From Streptomyces alboniger (GTDB taxonomy: Bacteria; Actinomycetota; Actinomycetes; Streptomycetales; Streptomycetaceae): DNA of 64,000 nucleotides. The notes below the pieces were generated by a model that made no database searches, was not told the origin of the DNA, and saw nothing but the letters and a program-made list of their open reading frames with translations. The stretch covers positions 3,844,001-3,908,000 of the forward strand of contig NZ_CP023695.1 of NCBI RefSeq assembly GCF_008704395.1, given 5' to 3'. A program made the position numbers and the translations under genes. This document shows, piece by piece, positions 16,472 to 24,289 of the stretch (its first letter is position 1; each line of letters starts with the position of its first letter).

Positions 16472-16582
16472 GGGCAGCGGCCACGGACAAGATGTCGCTG
16501 GCTACCTCCCGGGCCTGCCGAACTCGCGTACGCACCTCTACCGGTCTGAGATCCTGGAGTCCGATCGAGAGGGGCGGCAGGC

Positions 16583-17116
16583 ATGGAGTGGAAAACCCAC
16601 GGGGAGCGGCAGGTTTACACCAACAAGTGGGTGAATCTCTGTCTGGTCGATGTTCAGCAGCCTGACGGGCGCAGGTGGGAGTATCACGTCGTTCGCCTGC
16701 GTCACCTGGCCGTGGCGGCCGTGGTGAACGCTCGCCAAGAGGTCCTGATGATGTGGCGGCACCGGTTCATCACGGACTCTTGGGCCTGGGAGCTGCCCAT
16801 GGGCCTGGTCGAAGAGGGTGAGAGCCCTGAAGAAGCGGCGGCTCGCGAGGTACTGGAAGAAACGGGCTGGCGCCCCGGCCCCATCAAGCCCTTGATCTAC
16901 GCCGAGCCGGCCAACGGGATCACCGACTCACAGCATCACGTCTTCCGTGTGGAGGGAGCCGTCTACGACGGGCCGCCCACCGAGAAGAACGAGTCGGACC
17001 GCATCGAGTGGATTCCCCTCTCAGAGGTGCGGGGGATGATCGACCGCCGTGAGATCCGAAGCAGTGGCTCGCTCGTCGGCCTGCTGTACCTGCTCATGGA
17101 TGAAGGGGTCCGCTGA
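16583..17116 (+). CDS. NUDIX hydrolase of element B (Pif-like context)
   Basis: A 177-residue protein. The Nudix box fits G-x5-E-x7-R-E-x2-E-E-x-G at about residues 75-97 (GLVEEGESPEE..REVLEETG). The upstream fold WEYHVVRLRHLAVAAVV is that of ADP-ribose pyrophosphatase-like Nudix enzymes, which cleave nucleoside diphosphates linked to another group. Its position near an att end beside an XRE regulator is typical of actinomycete integrative elements. In pSAM2 a Nudix protein (Pif) limits redundant transfer; the same role here is an inference. The ATG at 16583 has GAGGGG upstream. The 3' end overlaps the converging regulator gene by 23 bp. Confidence 0.85.
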   Translation: MEWKTHGERQVYTNKWVNLCLVDVQQPDGRRWEYHVVRLRHLAVAAVVNARQEVLMMWRHRFITDSWAWELPMGLVEEGESPEEAAAREVLEETGWRPGPIKPLIYAEPANGITDSQHHVFRVEGAVYDGPPTEKNESDRIEWIPLSEVRGMIDRREIRSSGSLVGLLYLLMDEGVR

Positions 17117-18440
17117 CCGGTGGGAGAAGCTCCCGTAGCCGCGCTTCGAAAGCGAGGGCTACGGGTTCCTTCCTGTGCGGGGCCAGCTGGTCGTAGAACT
17201 CCCTGAGGTGGCTCGTCACTCGCTCTGAGGCGACTGCGGAGGCGGGCTCCAGCGCTTGTGTGGCGGTGTGGCACGCCTGGTCGAGCTTGCCCTGGTCGAG
17301 CTGTGTACGGGCAAGCCAGAACGAGTGAAATGCCCGACCGCGTTGATTGGTGTGGGCCTCACGCCGCAGAGCGTCCGCGATCAGGGGTTCAGCGGTCGCG
17401 GCCTCGCCCAGTCGTCCGTGTGCGATGCCCGTGTCCACGATCAGCTTCGTCTCATCGAAGTACGTCACCCATGACGGGTCCGGGTCGCTCGTCCGGATCT
17501 GCTCGAAACGGCGGTGCGCCTCCTTCATCGCCCGATGCGTGGACTCCCGGTTGCCAAGCGTCGCGTGGGCAAAGGCTTCTCGCATCGACAGCATGGAGAG
17601 GACGCGGGGGGTGGTGTCGAGCGCTGAGCGGGCCTGGTCCTGAGCGGCTGCCACGAGGGCCAGAGAGTCGGCAGGCTTGTCCTGGTACGTGCCCTGCAAG
17701 CTCATGCACGCCAAGACATTGGCCATGAACTGCCGGTCGTCGATCTCCTTGGCCAGTTGCAGGGCTTCGGTGAAGTACAGGCGAGCTTGGTCGTACTGAC
17801 GCGCGTCGAAGTAGGTCCATCCGGTGAGACGTGCCAGCTCGGCGGCGATGCCGTACAGACCGCTCTGGATCGACGGACTCCGGATCTCCTTCAGGAGGCC
17901 GACCACATAGCGGAGTTGCCCGACGATGGCCGGTCGTAGTGCTTCTCCGCCGTGCTGGTCGTCTCGTCGCCAGTAGTCCTCGATGGAGGAGCGAAACGCC
18001 GCAAGGGTCGCCGTGTTGAGGCTTGTACGGGTGGCCAAGACCAGGATGCTGTCCACATCGGCACCGGGCAGCGACATGGCGTTTTGCTGGCCCGGTCCCT
18101 GCCCAGGCGTTTGGGGCAACGCTCTCTCGGTGGTCGCCAGGGCCTGAGGCGTCTCCCAGGCCCGGCGGGTGAGTCCGAGCATGTGTCCGGGGATGCGCAA
18201 GCCATCCGCGATGCGCTCGACGACATCCATGTGGAGCAACTGACGGCGCCCCGCGATGACTTCGCCGACACGGCTTGGCGTGAGGTCGCACCGCCTGGCG
18301 ATCATCGAGGGGTAGATGCCTGCCCTGGTCTTGACCAGTCGAAAGACTCGGGCGAAGTCTCGCGCTCGACACGCGTCGATCATCTCGGGATCGGTGAGCA
18401 GCCGGGCAGGCAGTTCCTGCGGCCGGTCGGCGTCGGGCAT
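17094..18440 (-). CDS. XRE-family regulator with TPR-like C-terminal domain
   Basis: A 448-residue protein. The N-terminal helix-turn-helix (about 25-75) contains FARVFRLVKTRAGIYPSMIARRCDLTPSRVGEVIAGRR. The rest is helical repeats resembling TPR units (RQYDQARLYFTEALQLAKEI, LARTQLDQGKLDQACHTATQALE). Such proteins often respond to a small molecule or peptide and control mobile-element genes. The ATG at 18440 is chosen because GGGAGC lies upstream and the residues before it are unlike the family. It is divergent from the small-protein operon, with a perfect palindrome at 18501-18519 between them that is probably its own operator. Confidence 0.85.
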   Translation of the reverse strand: MPDADRPQELPARLLTDPEMIDACRARDFARVFRLVKTRAGIYPSMIARRCDLTPSRVGEVIAGRRQLLHMDVVERIADGLRIPGHMLGLTRRAWETPQALATTERALPQTPGQGPGQQNAMSLPGADVDSILVLATRTSLNTATLAAFRSSIEDYWRRDDQHGGEALRPAIVGQLRYVVGLLKEIRSPSIQSGLYGIAAELARLTGWTYFDARQYDQARLYFTEALQLAKEIDDRQFMANVLACMSLQGTYQDKPADSLALVAAAQDQARSALDTTPRVLSMLSMREAFAHATLGNRESTHRAMKEAHRRFEQIRTSDPDPSWVTYFDETKLIVDTGIAHGRLGEAATAEPLIADALRREAHTNQRGRAFHSFWLARTQLDQGKLDQACHTATQALEPASAVASERVTSHLREFYDQLAPHRKEPVALAFEARLRELLPPVSGPLHP

Positions 18441-18500
18441 TGGGCAAGCTCCCACACTGCGAGGGCTACGCAACGTCGTTGGGTCTCTACGTGCCGCGAT

Positions 18501-18519
18501 ATTACCCAAGTTGGGTAAT
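18501..18519. promoter_or_regulatory. Operator between the XRE regulator and the small-protein operon
   Basis: ATTACCCAAGTTGGGTAAT is a perfect palindrome with 9-bp arms around a central G. It is placed in the divergent promoter region, 48 bp before the ATG at 18567 and 61 bp before the regulator's ATG. Confidence 0.8.
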
Positions 18520-18566
18520 CAGCCTGGCCTTTTAGCCGCCACCTCGCCTTCGCGATGCTTCTCTCC

Positions 18567-18797
18567 ATGGCGAAGAACCAGCAGACCAGACCGGGCATCG
18601 GTGAACTGGCGAAGGACAACGCCAAAGGACGCGTCGGCGTTGTCATGGCGATGATCGGCGGTCGTGTGCAGATACGGCCGGTCGGTGGTGGCAAGGAGTG
18701 GGATGCCATGCCGGACGACGTGGCAACCCCCAGCGCACGCGAGGAACTGAGCGTCCGCCTGGCCGTCAGGGCTGGCAGTGGCTGGGTGAAGCGGTGA
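18567..18797 (+). CDS. Small conserved-type protein of element B
   Basis: A 76-residue soluble protein. A basic N-terminus (MAKNQQTRPGIGELAKD) is followed by short beta-like segments (RVGVVMAMIGGRVQIRPVGGGKEWDA). I do not recognise the family, although proteins of this size and start are frequent beside XRE regulators in Streptomyces elements. It has no clear Shine-Dalgarno sequence. The stop overlaps the next start (GTGA), so the two are translated together. Expression is probably controlled by the operator 48 bp upstream. Confidence 0.65.
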   Translation: MAKNQQTRPGIGELAKDNAKGRVGVVMAMIGGRVQIRPVGGGKEWDAMPDDVATPSAREELSVRLAVRAGSGWVKR

Positions 18798-18895
18798 TCC
18801 GCACAATCGGCCGCTACGCGGGGATTCTGTTCATCGTCATGATCAGCGGGTCGTGCGGCCTGGTGATCGGTATGGCTCTCAGCATGAGCCAGTAG
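18794..18895 (+). CDS. 33-residue single-pass membrane peptide
   Basis: A very small gene starting with GTG at 18794, which overlaps the stop of the preceding gene (GTGA). The peptide is a short basic start (VIRTIGRYAG) and one long hydrophobic helix (ILFIVMISGSCGLVIGMAL) ending SMSQ. Coupling to the upstream gene and a plausible transmembrane helix support it. Its function is unknown; it could be a holin-like or inhibitory membrane peptide. Confidence 0.5.
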   Translation: MIRTIGRYAGILFIVMISGSCGLVIGMALSMSQ

Positions 18896-18982
18896 ACCGG
18901 CCGCCCCGAACGGGTGCATTACTCGGGCTCCCCCCGCCCGTTCGGGCCGGCCATCCATGCACGGCAACACGAGGAGATTCGC

Positions 18983-19426
18983 ATGACAGCAACGGCGAAC
19001 GACCTGAGGTCCGGCCGCGCGGTGGCTGGTGAGGAGCTGTTCGAAAGCCTCGCTCACTTTGTGGCTGTTCACAACGGGCAGTCACCCGAGCGTGCGAGGA
19101 AGATCGCGGATCAGGCGGTGGCCTTCCTGGTCACTGCGGCCAACGCCACGATCCCCATGGTTCCGTCGGACGACGTGGACTTCGGCCTGCACGCGCTCAT
19201 CCTGCAAAGGAAGGAGTACGCCGACCTGTGCCAGCGGTACGCGGGTCGCTTCCTGCACCACAACCCGAAGCCGGGAGGCGGAGGCCGCGACGCGGAAAAG
19301 GTCGCTGCCTCGGCACGTGCCATGAAGGCCGGCGGTTTCGTGGTCTTCGATGAACTGTGGACCGTGGACGGCGCGAACCTCGCGCAGTGCGACTCGGACT
19401 GCGGCCGACCGTACGGTCAGGCATAG
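18983..19426 (+). CDS. Glycine-rich-domain-like small protein (HH-x-P motif)
   Basis: A 147-residue protein. The ATG at 18983 has GAGGAG at 18971-18976. The middle segment VDFGLHALILQRKEYADLC followed by YAGRFLHHNPKP resembles the core of glycine-rich domain proteins (a His helix, then G-x-F-x-H-H-x-P). The similarity is by eye only. The C-terminal part contains CDSDCGRPY, a possible metal site. It lies between the small membrane peptide and the kinase-like gene on the same strand and is probably co-expressed with them. Its biochemical role is unknown. Confidence 0.65.
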   Translation: MTATANDLRSGRAVAGEELFESLAHFVAVHNGQSPERARKIADQAVAFLVTAANATIPMVPSDDVDFGLHALILQRKEYADLCQRYAGRFLHHNPKPGGGGRDAEKVAASARAMKAGGFVVFDELWTVDGANLAQCDSDCGRPYGQA

Positions 19427-19495
19427 CTCACGGCAGTAGGACGCGGCTGGCGGTAACTCACCGCTGGCCGCGTCCACTTGGAAGGAGACAAGACG

Positions 19496-20341
19496 TTGTC
19501 CGGGTCACCCCCTGAACTCCCGATCGTGGTGCTCGACGCACTCATGCCGACGGCTCAACGTCTCGTGGCGGATCGCCGTGGCTCCATGGTGTGGGAAGTT
19601 GAGAGCTGCCGGGGCCGTTACGCGGTGAAGGTCGGGCACCCGATCGAGGCGACGGCCGATTGGCCTGCCCAGCCCTGGACCGCGCTCGCGCCCGCGCGTG
19701 AAGGGGCCGTGATGTATCGGCTGGGCCGCGCTGACTTCGCATACGGCGAGTGGGAGCACGGAACGTGGAATCTCCAGCCGTGGCATGAAGGACCGGATTT
19801 GCATCGGCTTTGGGAGCCGTGTCGTAGATCCGACTCCTCTGCGCCACCGGACTCCAGCGTGGCACTCGGTTGCGTGATGGCGCTGGCCGACCTGCACGCC
19901 AAGGGGTGGGCCCACGGTGACGTGCAACCCGCTCACTTCATCATCGGGCCGGACGGGACGCAGCTCATCGATCTCGCCTTGGCTCGGGGTGGTGGACAGA
20001 TGCCCAAGGGATACGACTTCCCGTTCCGCGGTTGCCTGGTCCACTACGAAGCGCCCGAGATCGCGCGCAGTGTGCTGGCGACAGGGGAAGCCGAACCCAC
20101 CCAGGAAGCCGACGTATACGCGCTCGGTGCCTCGCTGCTCATCTCCGCCACGGGCTGGCGGGTGATGGAGTACCCGGACGATGCTCCTCGCTCAGTGCAG
20201 AGAGAAGCCGTGGCGAAGGGTCGGCGTCGACCTGTGAAGGTGCCTGGCGAACTGGGCGGGCTGATCGACTCGATGCTCAGCCAAGCGCCAGAGGACCGGC
20301 CCACCATCTTCGAGGTGGGAAAGGCTCTGAGCTGCCTCTGA
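19496..20341 (+). CDS. Protein-kinase-like protein of element B
   Basis: A 281-residue protein with the layout of a small protein kinase. The ATP-binding Lys is K45 in RYAVKVG. The catalytic loop is HGDVQPAHFII (H140, D142), and D159 in LIDLA stands where DFG would be. YEAPE resembles the APE motif, and EADVYALGASL is the F-helix motif. The catalytic-loop Asn is replaced by His147 and DFG by DLA, so activity is doubtful or altered. A TTG start at 19496 is chosen for the AAGGAG 8 nt upstream. A 13-bp hairpin terminator follows. The target is unknown. Confidence 0.75.
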   Translation: MSGSPPELPIVVLDALMPTAQRLVADRRGSMVWEVESCRGRYAVKVGHPIEATADWPAQPWTALAPAREGAVMYRLGRADFAYGEWEHGTWNLQPWHEGPDLHRLWEPCRRSDSSAPPDSSVALGCVMALADLHAKGWAHGDVQPAHFIIGPDGTQLIDLALARGGGQMPKGYDFPFRGCLVHYEAPEIARSVLATGEAEPTQEADVYALGASLLISATGWRVMEYPDDAPRSVQREAVAKGRRRPVKVPGELGGLIDSMLSQAPEDRPTIFEVGKALSCL

Positions 20342-20389
20342 AGCGCCGGTGCACCTGGCGCTGCTCACCCGCTACGACGACGTAGCAAT

Positions 20390-20435
20390 GACCGGACCAC
20401 CCCTCAGCCTGGACAGCATTCCGGGTGGTCCGGTC
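20390..20435 (+). terminator. Strong hairpin after the kinase-like gene
   Basis: GACCGGACCACCC and GGGTGGTCCGGTC form a perfect 13-bp stem 48 nt past the stop at 20341. A second hairpin (CCCCGGT/ACCGGGG, 20455-20477) follows. Confidence 0.8.
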
Positions 20436-20792
20436 GCGGAAGCCCTGATCAGGACCCCGGTGCCGATGGTACCGGGGCGGTCGGCGTGCTCGAATGCGGG
20501 TACGACTCCAACCCCGGTGCGCAGTACGCGATTCGGGGAGGATCAACGATGCGGTGGGACGGACTTGGGCCCCGTTCTGACCTCAGCCACCGAAAGTCAG
20601 CCACGACGGCGGGACGGACGAACGAGCACCCGTCACGTATGTCTCCCGCAACCCCGTGCCGGTCTCAGCCACGCTGCTTCCATACGTCACGGCCCGCGCC
20701 CGTGGCCCACTTGGCCGTTGCCCACGCGCCTCGGCACCGGGGGCTCTTCGTGGTGTGGCTTCAGGGGCCACATGACCTAGGGCCGGTGGGCG
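20436..20792. other. Eroded intergenic DNA before the element B integrase
   Basis: A second small hairpin (20455-20477) is present. No open frame here resembles a known protein. In related elements this stretch would carry the N-terminal part of the integrase or an excisionase, so it is probably deletion or decay debris. Confidence 0.45.
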
Positions 20793-21768
20793 GTGAGTGG
20801 CGTGGTGGAGCTGGCGTATTTCGGCTTGGCCCTGGCGCTCGGAGTGGTCGGGTTGCTACCTGGTCACACTGCCCGCCTTGACTGGATCGGCCGGAAGTCC
20901 GTGGACATCTCGTCCCTGAACACGCCGACGGTCGTGCGGCCTGCCCTGGACGCGCTTGCCCACAGGATGGACGGGACCGCTGCGGCGGACAACACGGTGA
21001 ACCGCAAGGTGCCCGTGTTCAGCAACTGCCTGCGGTACGCGGTCGAGCTGGACCGCCTGCCCTCGCTTCCCCTGGCCAAGGTGGACTGGACAACACCCGA
21101 GAATGACGACGAGATCGACTTCCGATACATCCCCGGCCCGGCCCTGGCCCGCGAGCTGATCGACCCCGTGGGCGAGCAGAACGACCATGGTCGGCACCTC
21201 AAGGCGTTCTTTGGGTGCCTCTACTACGCGGCCACCCGTCCAGGTGAAGCCGTGGGTCTCCGCGAGTCGGACTTCACTCTGCCTGAGGAAGGCTGGGGCC
21301 GAGTCATCCTGTCGTCCAGCTCCCCTCGCGTCGACTCTGGCTGGACCGACTCCGGGGAGTCCTACGACTCCCGAGGCCTCAAGAAGCGCGCCCGAAAGGC
21401 CACCCGCGAGGTACCGATCCCGCCGGTCCTGGTCCGTCTGATCCGCGACCACATCGCGGAGTTCAGCACGGCCGAGGACGGCCGACTCTTCCGCGCGGCC
21501 CGTGGCGGCGGCCTCCTGAGCAAGGAGTACGGCGACGTTTGGAAGGCTGCTCGTCGGGCCGTCCTCACCAAGCAGGAGGTCAAGACGCCCCTGATGGACT
21601 CCGCGCCGCGTGCGTCTCCCTCTGGCTGGAGTCCGGGGTCTCCCCGGCCGAAGTCGCCCGCCGCGCGCCGGCCACAGCATCGCCGTGCTGCTCCGCTTCT
21701 ACGCCAAGGCGATCCACGGGCACCAGGCCCGGCCGTCCGCAGAACCCGACTATCAGGCGACTACGTAA
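20793..21768 (+). pseudogene. Frameshifted tyrosine integrase of element B
   Basis: Recognisable integrase sequence runs from about 20890 (DISSLNTPTVVRPALDALAHR) through YYAATRPGEAVGLRESD (with the first catalytic Arg) and TREVPIPPVLVRLIRDHI to about 21596. After a frame change, LRAACVSLWLESGVSPAEVARRA continues. After another, AGHSIAVLLRFYAKAIHG leads to a TAA at 21766-21768. The LRH box has lost its His. At least two frameshifts separate the catalytic residues, and the N-terminus before 20890 is replaced by a hydrophobic unrelated segment. The enzyme is dead, so element B cannot excise by itself. Confidence 0.85.
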
Positions 21769-21829
21769 AGATCAATTCACTCGATCGCGCTCGACATTCA
21801 GACCAAAAGGGCAGATGGCCGAGAGTCGG

Positions 21830-21859
21830 TTGTCGTTCTGGTTTCTAGGCCGGTACCTT
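21830..21859 (+). promoter_or_regulatory. Possible promoter of the cargo operon
   Basis: TTGTCG (21830-21835), an 18-bp spacer and TACCTT (21854-21859) place the start point close to the ATG at 21867. This fits a leaderless message and the lack of a Shine-Dalgarno sequence there. Confidence 0.4.
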
Positions 21860-21866
21860 GTCCAGT

Positions 21867-22673
21867 ATGAGCGAGCGCGAAGTGTACCCCAACTCACCAC
21901 TGGCGCTGGTCGCCATCGAGGTGCGACACCCCACTGCGGCGCCCCTCAGCAGCACCCAAGAAGCTGAGATCAAGAGGGGTGTCGCTTCGGTGACCCCTCT
22001 GTCGAAGCCTGCCCACGTTCAAACAGTCACCATCACAGCCGGATTGAACCTGGGCAAACCCGATGTAAGCACGCAGACATCACCTCGTTTCATGAGCCGC
22101 GACAAAGCACTCTCCGTCACGTTTCGCGACGACGCTCTCGTAGTCGAGACAACTCGGTATGAACGCTACGAAGTCCTGCGCAAGCTGGTCACCTTGGCTT
22201 TGAAGGTACGGCAGAATGTGGCGCCAGTCGACGGAATCGAGCGCGTCGGAATTCGCTACATCAACGAGGTGCGAGTTCCATATGTCGAAACACCGACAAA
22301 TTGGCAAGACTGGGTGCGGCCTGCCCTATCGGGGCCGACCACGCTAAAAACACCGACTGGGCTCGATCTAAATTCATGGCAGGGCGTAACTCTGTTTGGT
22401 GACCCAACCCAGGAGGCATCACTCGTACGACATGGCCTACACGAAGGCTACGCCGTAAACCCGGGCGGCGACCTCCGCCGAAAGACACCCCCACCCGGCC
22501 CTTTCTTCCTCATCGACATCGATAGCTTCTGGCTCTCCACAGAAGAGACGCCTGCGGCGACTCCAGAGAACACCCTCACCTGTCTAGATAGGCTTAATAC
22601 GTCCGCGAGAGAACTATTCGAATCCGTAATTACCGATCGCCTTCGAAACGAGGTTCTCCGCAATGGAATCTAA
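21867..22673 (+). CDS. TIGR04255-like protein, first gene of the cargo operon
   Basis: A 268-residue protein beginning MSEREVYPNSPLALVAIEVRHP, then a mixed beta/alpha body with RYINEVRVPY and FFLIDIDSFW. The start pattern and the late IDID strand resemble the sporadically distributed TIGR04255 family, whose members occur on mobile DNA and whose function is not established. The match is by eye. No Shine-Dalgarno sequence is seen, so it may be leaderless. G+C content and codon use are clearly lower than in neighbouring host genes (many aaa, aat, cta and gta codons). It overlaps the next gene by 11 bp. Confidence 0.7.
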   Translation: MSEREVYPNSPLALVAIEVRHPTAAPLSSTQEAEIKRGVASVTPLSKPAHVQTVTITAGLNLGKPDVSTQTSPRFMSRDKALSVTFRDDALVVETTRYERYEVLRKLVTLALKVRQNVAPVDGIERVGIRYINEVRVPYVETPTNWQDWVRPALSGPTTLKTPTGLDLNSWQGVTLFGDPTQEASLVRHGLHEGYAVNPGGDLRRKTPPPGPFFLIDIDSFWLSTEETPAATPENTLTCLDRLNTSARELFESVITDRLRNEVLRNGI

Positions 22674-23328
22674 TTCGCACTCGCAGACGAAATCCAGCAC
22701 CATGGCTTCCACCGAACTCGTTGAACTCCAGCCCGAGGTCGCCTCGCCGCCTACCCGACCGATCGAGAGTATCGAGGTCGGAGACCTTGCAGACCGAACC
22801 GGCTCCCTCCGCTCCCGCACACGGTTCACCCACGAGGACGCAGCCGAGCTCCACCGCGATGTCCTGTTCACCGAGTGGCAGCAACTGACCAGCACAAGAG
22901 GCAAGCTGGCGCCAGCAGCGATGCTGGAGCAGATCGCGGAACTAGGCTTCTCCTGGCGCGACGTAGCCCGCCTCCTCAAGGTCAGCGTGCCGGCAGTTCA
23001 GAAGTGGCGCCGAGGCGAGGGCGTTACCGGCCCAAATCGTCTCAACATCGCCAGCCTGCTGGCAATGTGCCAGATGCTCGCTGAGCACTATGCCGTCCAA
23101 GAAGTGGCCTCATGGTTCGAGATGCCCCTTACGTCCAAGTGCCCCGTCACTCCTATGGACCTCTACGCAACCGAGCGACAAGATTTGATCTTCGACTACG
23201 CAAGTAGCCACGCCGACGTAGAGCAAGTACTCAATGACTATGACCCGGACTGGCGCGAGCGGTACGCTTCGACCTTCGAGGTTTACGAGGCCGCCGATGG
23301 CGATCTCGCTATCCGTCCGAAGGAATAG
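22663..23328 (+). CDS. HTH protein with Xre/MbcA-antitoxin-like C-terminal part
   Basis: A 221-residue protein. A disordered acidic N-terminus (1-60) is followed by a helix-turn-helix at about 86-112 (LGFSWRDVARLLKVSVPAVQ then KWRRG). The helical C-terminal region contains VASWFEMPL, PVTPMDLYATERQDLIFDYA and VEQVLNDYDPDW. This layout resembles Xre-MbcA-ParS antitoxins, in which an HTH is joined to a toxin-binding domain. The resemblance is weak and no RES-type toxin is obvious nearby. The ATG at 22663 overlaps the preceding gene and has GAGG 9 nt upstream. It is probably the regulator or neutralising partner of the flanking proteins. Confidence 0.7.
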   Translation: MESNSHSQTKSSTMASTELVELQPEVASPPTRPIESIEVGDLADRTGSLRSRTRFTHEDAAELHRDVLFTEWQQLTSTRGKLAPAAMLEQIAELGFSWRDVARLLKVSVPAVQKWRRGEGVTGPNRLNIASLLAMCQMLAEHYAVQEVASWFEMPLTSKCPVTPMDLYATERQDLIFDYASSHADVEQVLNDYDPDWRERYASTFEVYEAADGDLAIRPKE

Positions 23329-23330
23329 CG

Positions 23331-24041
23331 TTGGCGTACCAGCTCGAAGCACCGCAAGAGTGGGATCACCTCTACCAAGCACGCGGCGATGATGTCAATC
23401 TCTACCGCCCTTTCTTGACTGGCGACGTTTTCCGCGGAGTCCCGACAGTCGATTCAGCCGGCGAAAAGAAAAGGGACGTCATCCTTGTTCAGCACCCATG
23501 CAGTCTGCGGATAGCTGGCGTGCACTTGGTGCCTAAACTGCTCGTAGCGAAGGTCCAGCAGTTTCCGGTAGTCGAGCGCGAAGACTGGACCGGACATGTG
23601 CGAATAATGCCCCTGCCGGAGCTTCGCCCCGAGGAGAAGAATGCCAAAAAGCGTCACTTCTCCGCCCGCTTCGAGGACCTCTTCATCGTGACACCTGAGC
23701 AGCTATCGCAAGGGGTGAGGCACGCCTGCATGAGCCCCCTAGGCATCAACACGTTAATGCAGCGATGGGTGTTCAACTCCACCCGAGTCACCGTTCCGAC
23801 AACAACCTTCCACGAACGCAATGCCGCGGTGTTCGAGGAAGTAGACCTCATCGAAGAATGGTGCGAGGAGCGGGCAGAGACCATGGACCCGGTAGATGCT
23901 TCCGCCGAATGCGCGGCCTGGCTTCGGCAACCGAGCGTGGAGGGTGGTGTGTCCCGCCAACTCGCCCTACGCGAAGCCCAGCAGCGCAGTTCGATTCGAC
24001 GTCAAATGCGCACGTACCTCAAAGCCACACCCCCTGGTTGA
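23331..24041 (+). CDS. Unknown third protein of the cargo operon
   Basis: A 236-residue protein that I cannot assign. It starts with TTG at 23331, only 2 nt after the previous stop, with AAGGA 7 nt upstream. Visible features are YRPFLTGDVFRGVP and VILVQHPCSLR (a possible His-Cys motif), LLVAKVQQFP, a basic ELRPEEKNAKKRHFSARF segment, and a helical C-terminus rich in Arg and Glu (LALREAQQRSSIRRQMR). It does not show the spacing of conserved residues expected for a RES-domain toxin. The tight spacing to the HTH gene suggests the two proteins act together, possibly as effector and controller. Confidence 0.65.
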   Translation: MAYQLEAPQEWDHLYQARGDDVNLYRPFLTGDVFRGVPTVDSAGEKKRDVILVQHPCSLRIAGVHLVPKLLVAKVQQFPVVEREDWTGHVRIMPLPELRPEEKNAKKRHFSARFEDLFIVTPEQLSQGVRHACMSPLGINTLMQRWVFNSTRVTVPTTTFHERNAAVFEEVDLIEEWCEERAETMDPVDASAECAAWLRQPSVEGGVSRQLALREAQQRSSIRRQMRTYLKATPPG

Positions 24042-24096
24042 TGCACCATCAGTGGAGGAGACCCATGGCTGACCATCCCTCTGGCCGGACACGGGG

Positions 24097-24116
24097 TGGC
24101 CCACGCCTGGTCCACA
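24097..24116. other. Left arm-type site of element B
   Basis: TGGCCCACGCCTGGTCCACA ends 112 bp before att core 3. This is the same distance as the 16188 site keeps from core 2 (113 bp). The cargo operon sits between this site and the dead integrase. Confidence 0.7.
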
Positions 24117-24173
24117 CACCATGATCCAAAGTGGCACACGGGCGGGTCAGGGTTGAGACAGGACCGCATGACG

Positions 24174-24202
24174 AAGGGGTGCCCCTGGTCGGGACACCCC
24201 TT
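24174..24202 (+). terminator. Terminator before att core 3
   Basis: AAGGGGTGCCC and GGGACACCCCTT form a stem of about 11 pairs with one mismatch. It is the counterpart of the hairpin at 16264. Confidence 0.75.
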
Positions 24203-24228
24203 CTAATCAGCACCTCGGCTGACCTGCT

Positions 24229-24289
24229 GCGGTGGGTGTGGGATTTGAACCCACGGTGACATCGCTGCCACGACGGTTTTCAAGACCGT
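24229..24289 (-). repeat. att core 3 inside the intact tRNA-Ser
   Basis: The 61-bp segment is identical to att core 1; its first 57 bases are also identical to core 2. It contains the 3' half of the functional tRNA gene, as expected when an integrative element restores the tRNA on insertion. Confidence 0.9.

Larger units (their letters stand above)
16182..16582. other. att junction region between elements A and B
   Basis: No gene. It holds, in order, the left arm site of element A, a terminator hairpin, att core 2, the right arm site of element B (16452) and the ribosome binding site of the NUDIX gene (GAGGGG near 16568). Confidence 0.7.
16321..24228. mobile_element. Integrated element B (between att core 2 and the intact tRNA-Ser)
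   Basis: About 7.9 kb bounded by the tRNA-Ser 3' half at 16321 and the intact tRNA at 24230. Contents: NUDIX hydrolase, XRE/TPR regulator with operator, two tiny proteins, a glycine-rich-domain-like protein, a kinase-like protein, a broken integrase and a three-gene low-G+C cargo. Arm sites lie at 16452 and 24097. No Rep, Tra or Xis gene is recognisable, so autonomous transfer is unlikely. Confidence 0.8.

Noticed and set aside
20349..20780. 143-codon frame after the kinase-like gene
   Set aside because: It runs through two strong terminator hairpins and has no recognisable features; more likely eroded non-coding DNA.
23331..24041. RES-domain toxin paired with the Xre/MbcA-like gene
   Set aside because: The expected order of conserved Arg, Glu and Ser residues of RES toxins is not visible, so the protein is left unassigned.
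24065..24124. 19-codon frame with a good Shine-Dalgarno sequence (ATG at 24065)
   Set aside because: It overlaps the arm-site repeat and matches sequence that lies downstream of the integrase in the sister element; probably non-coding att DNA.
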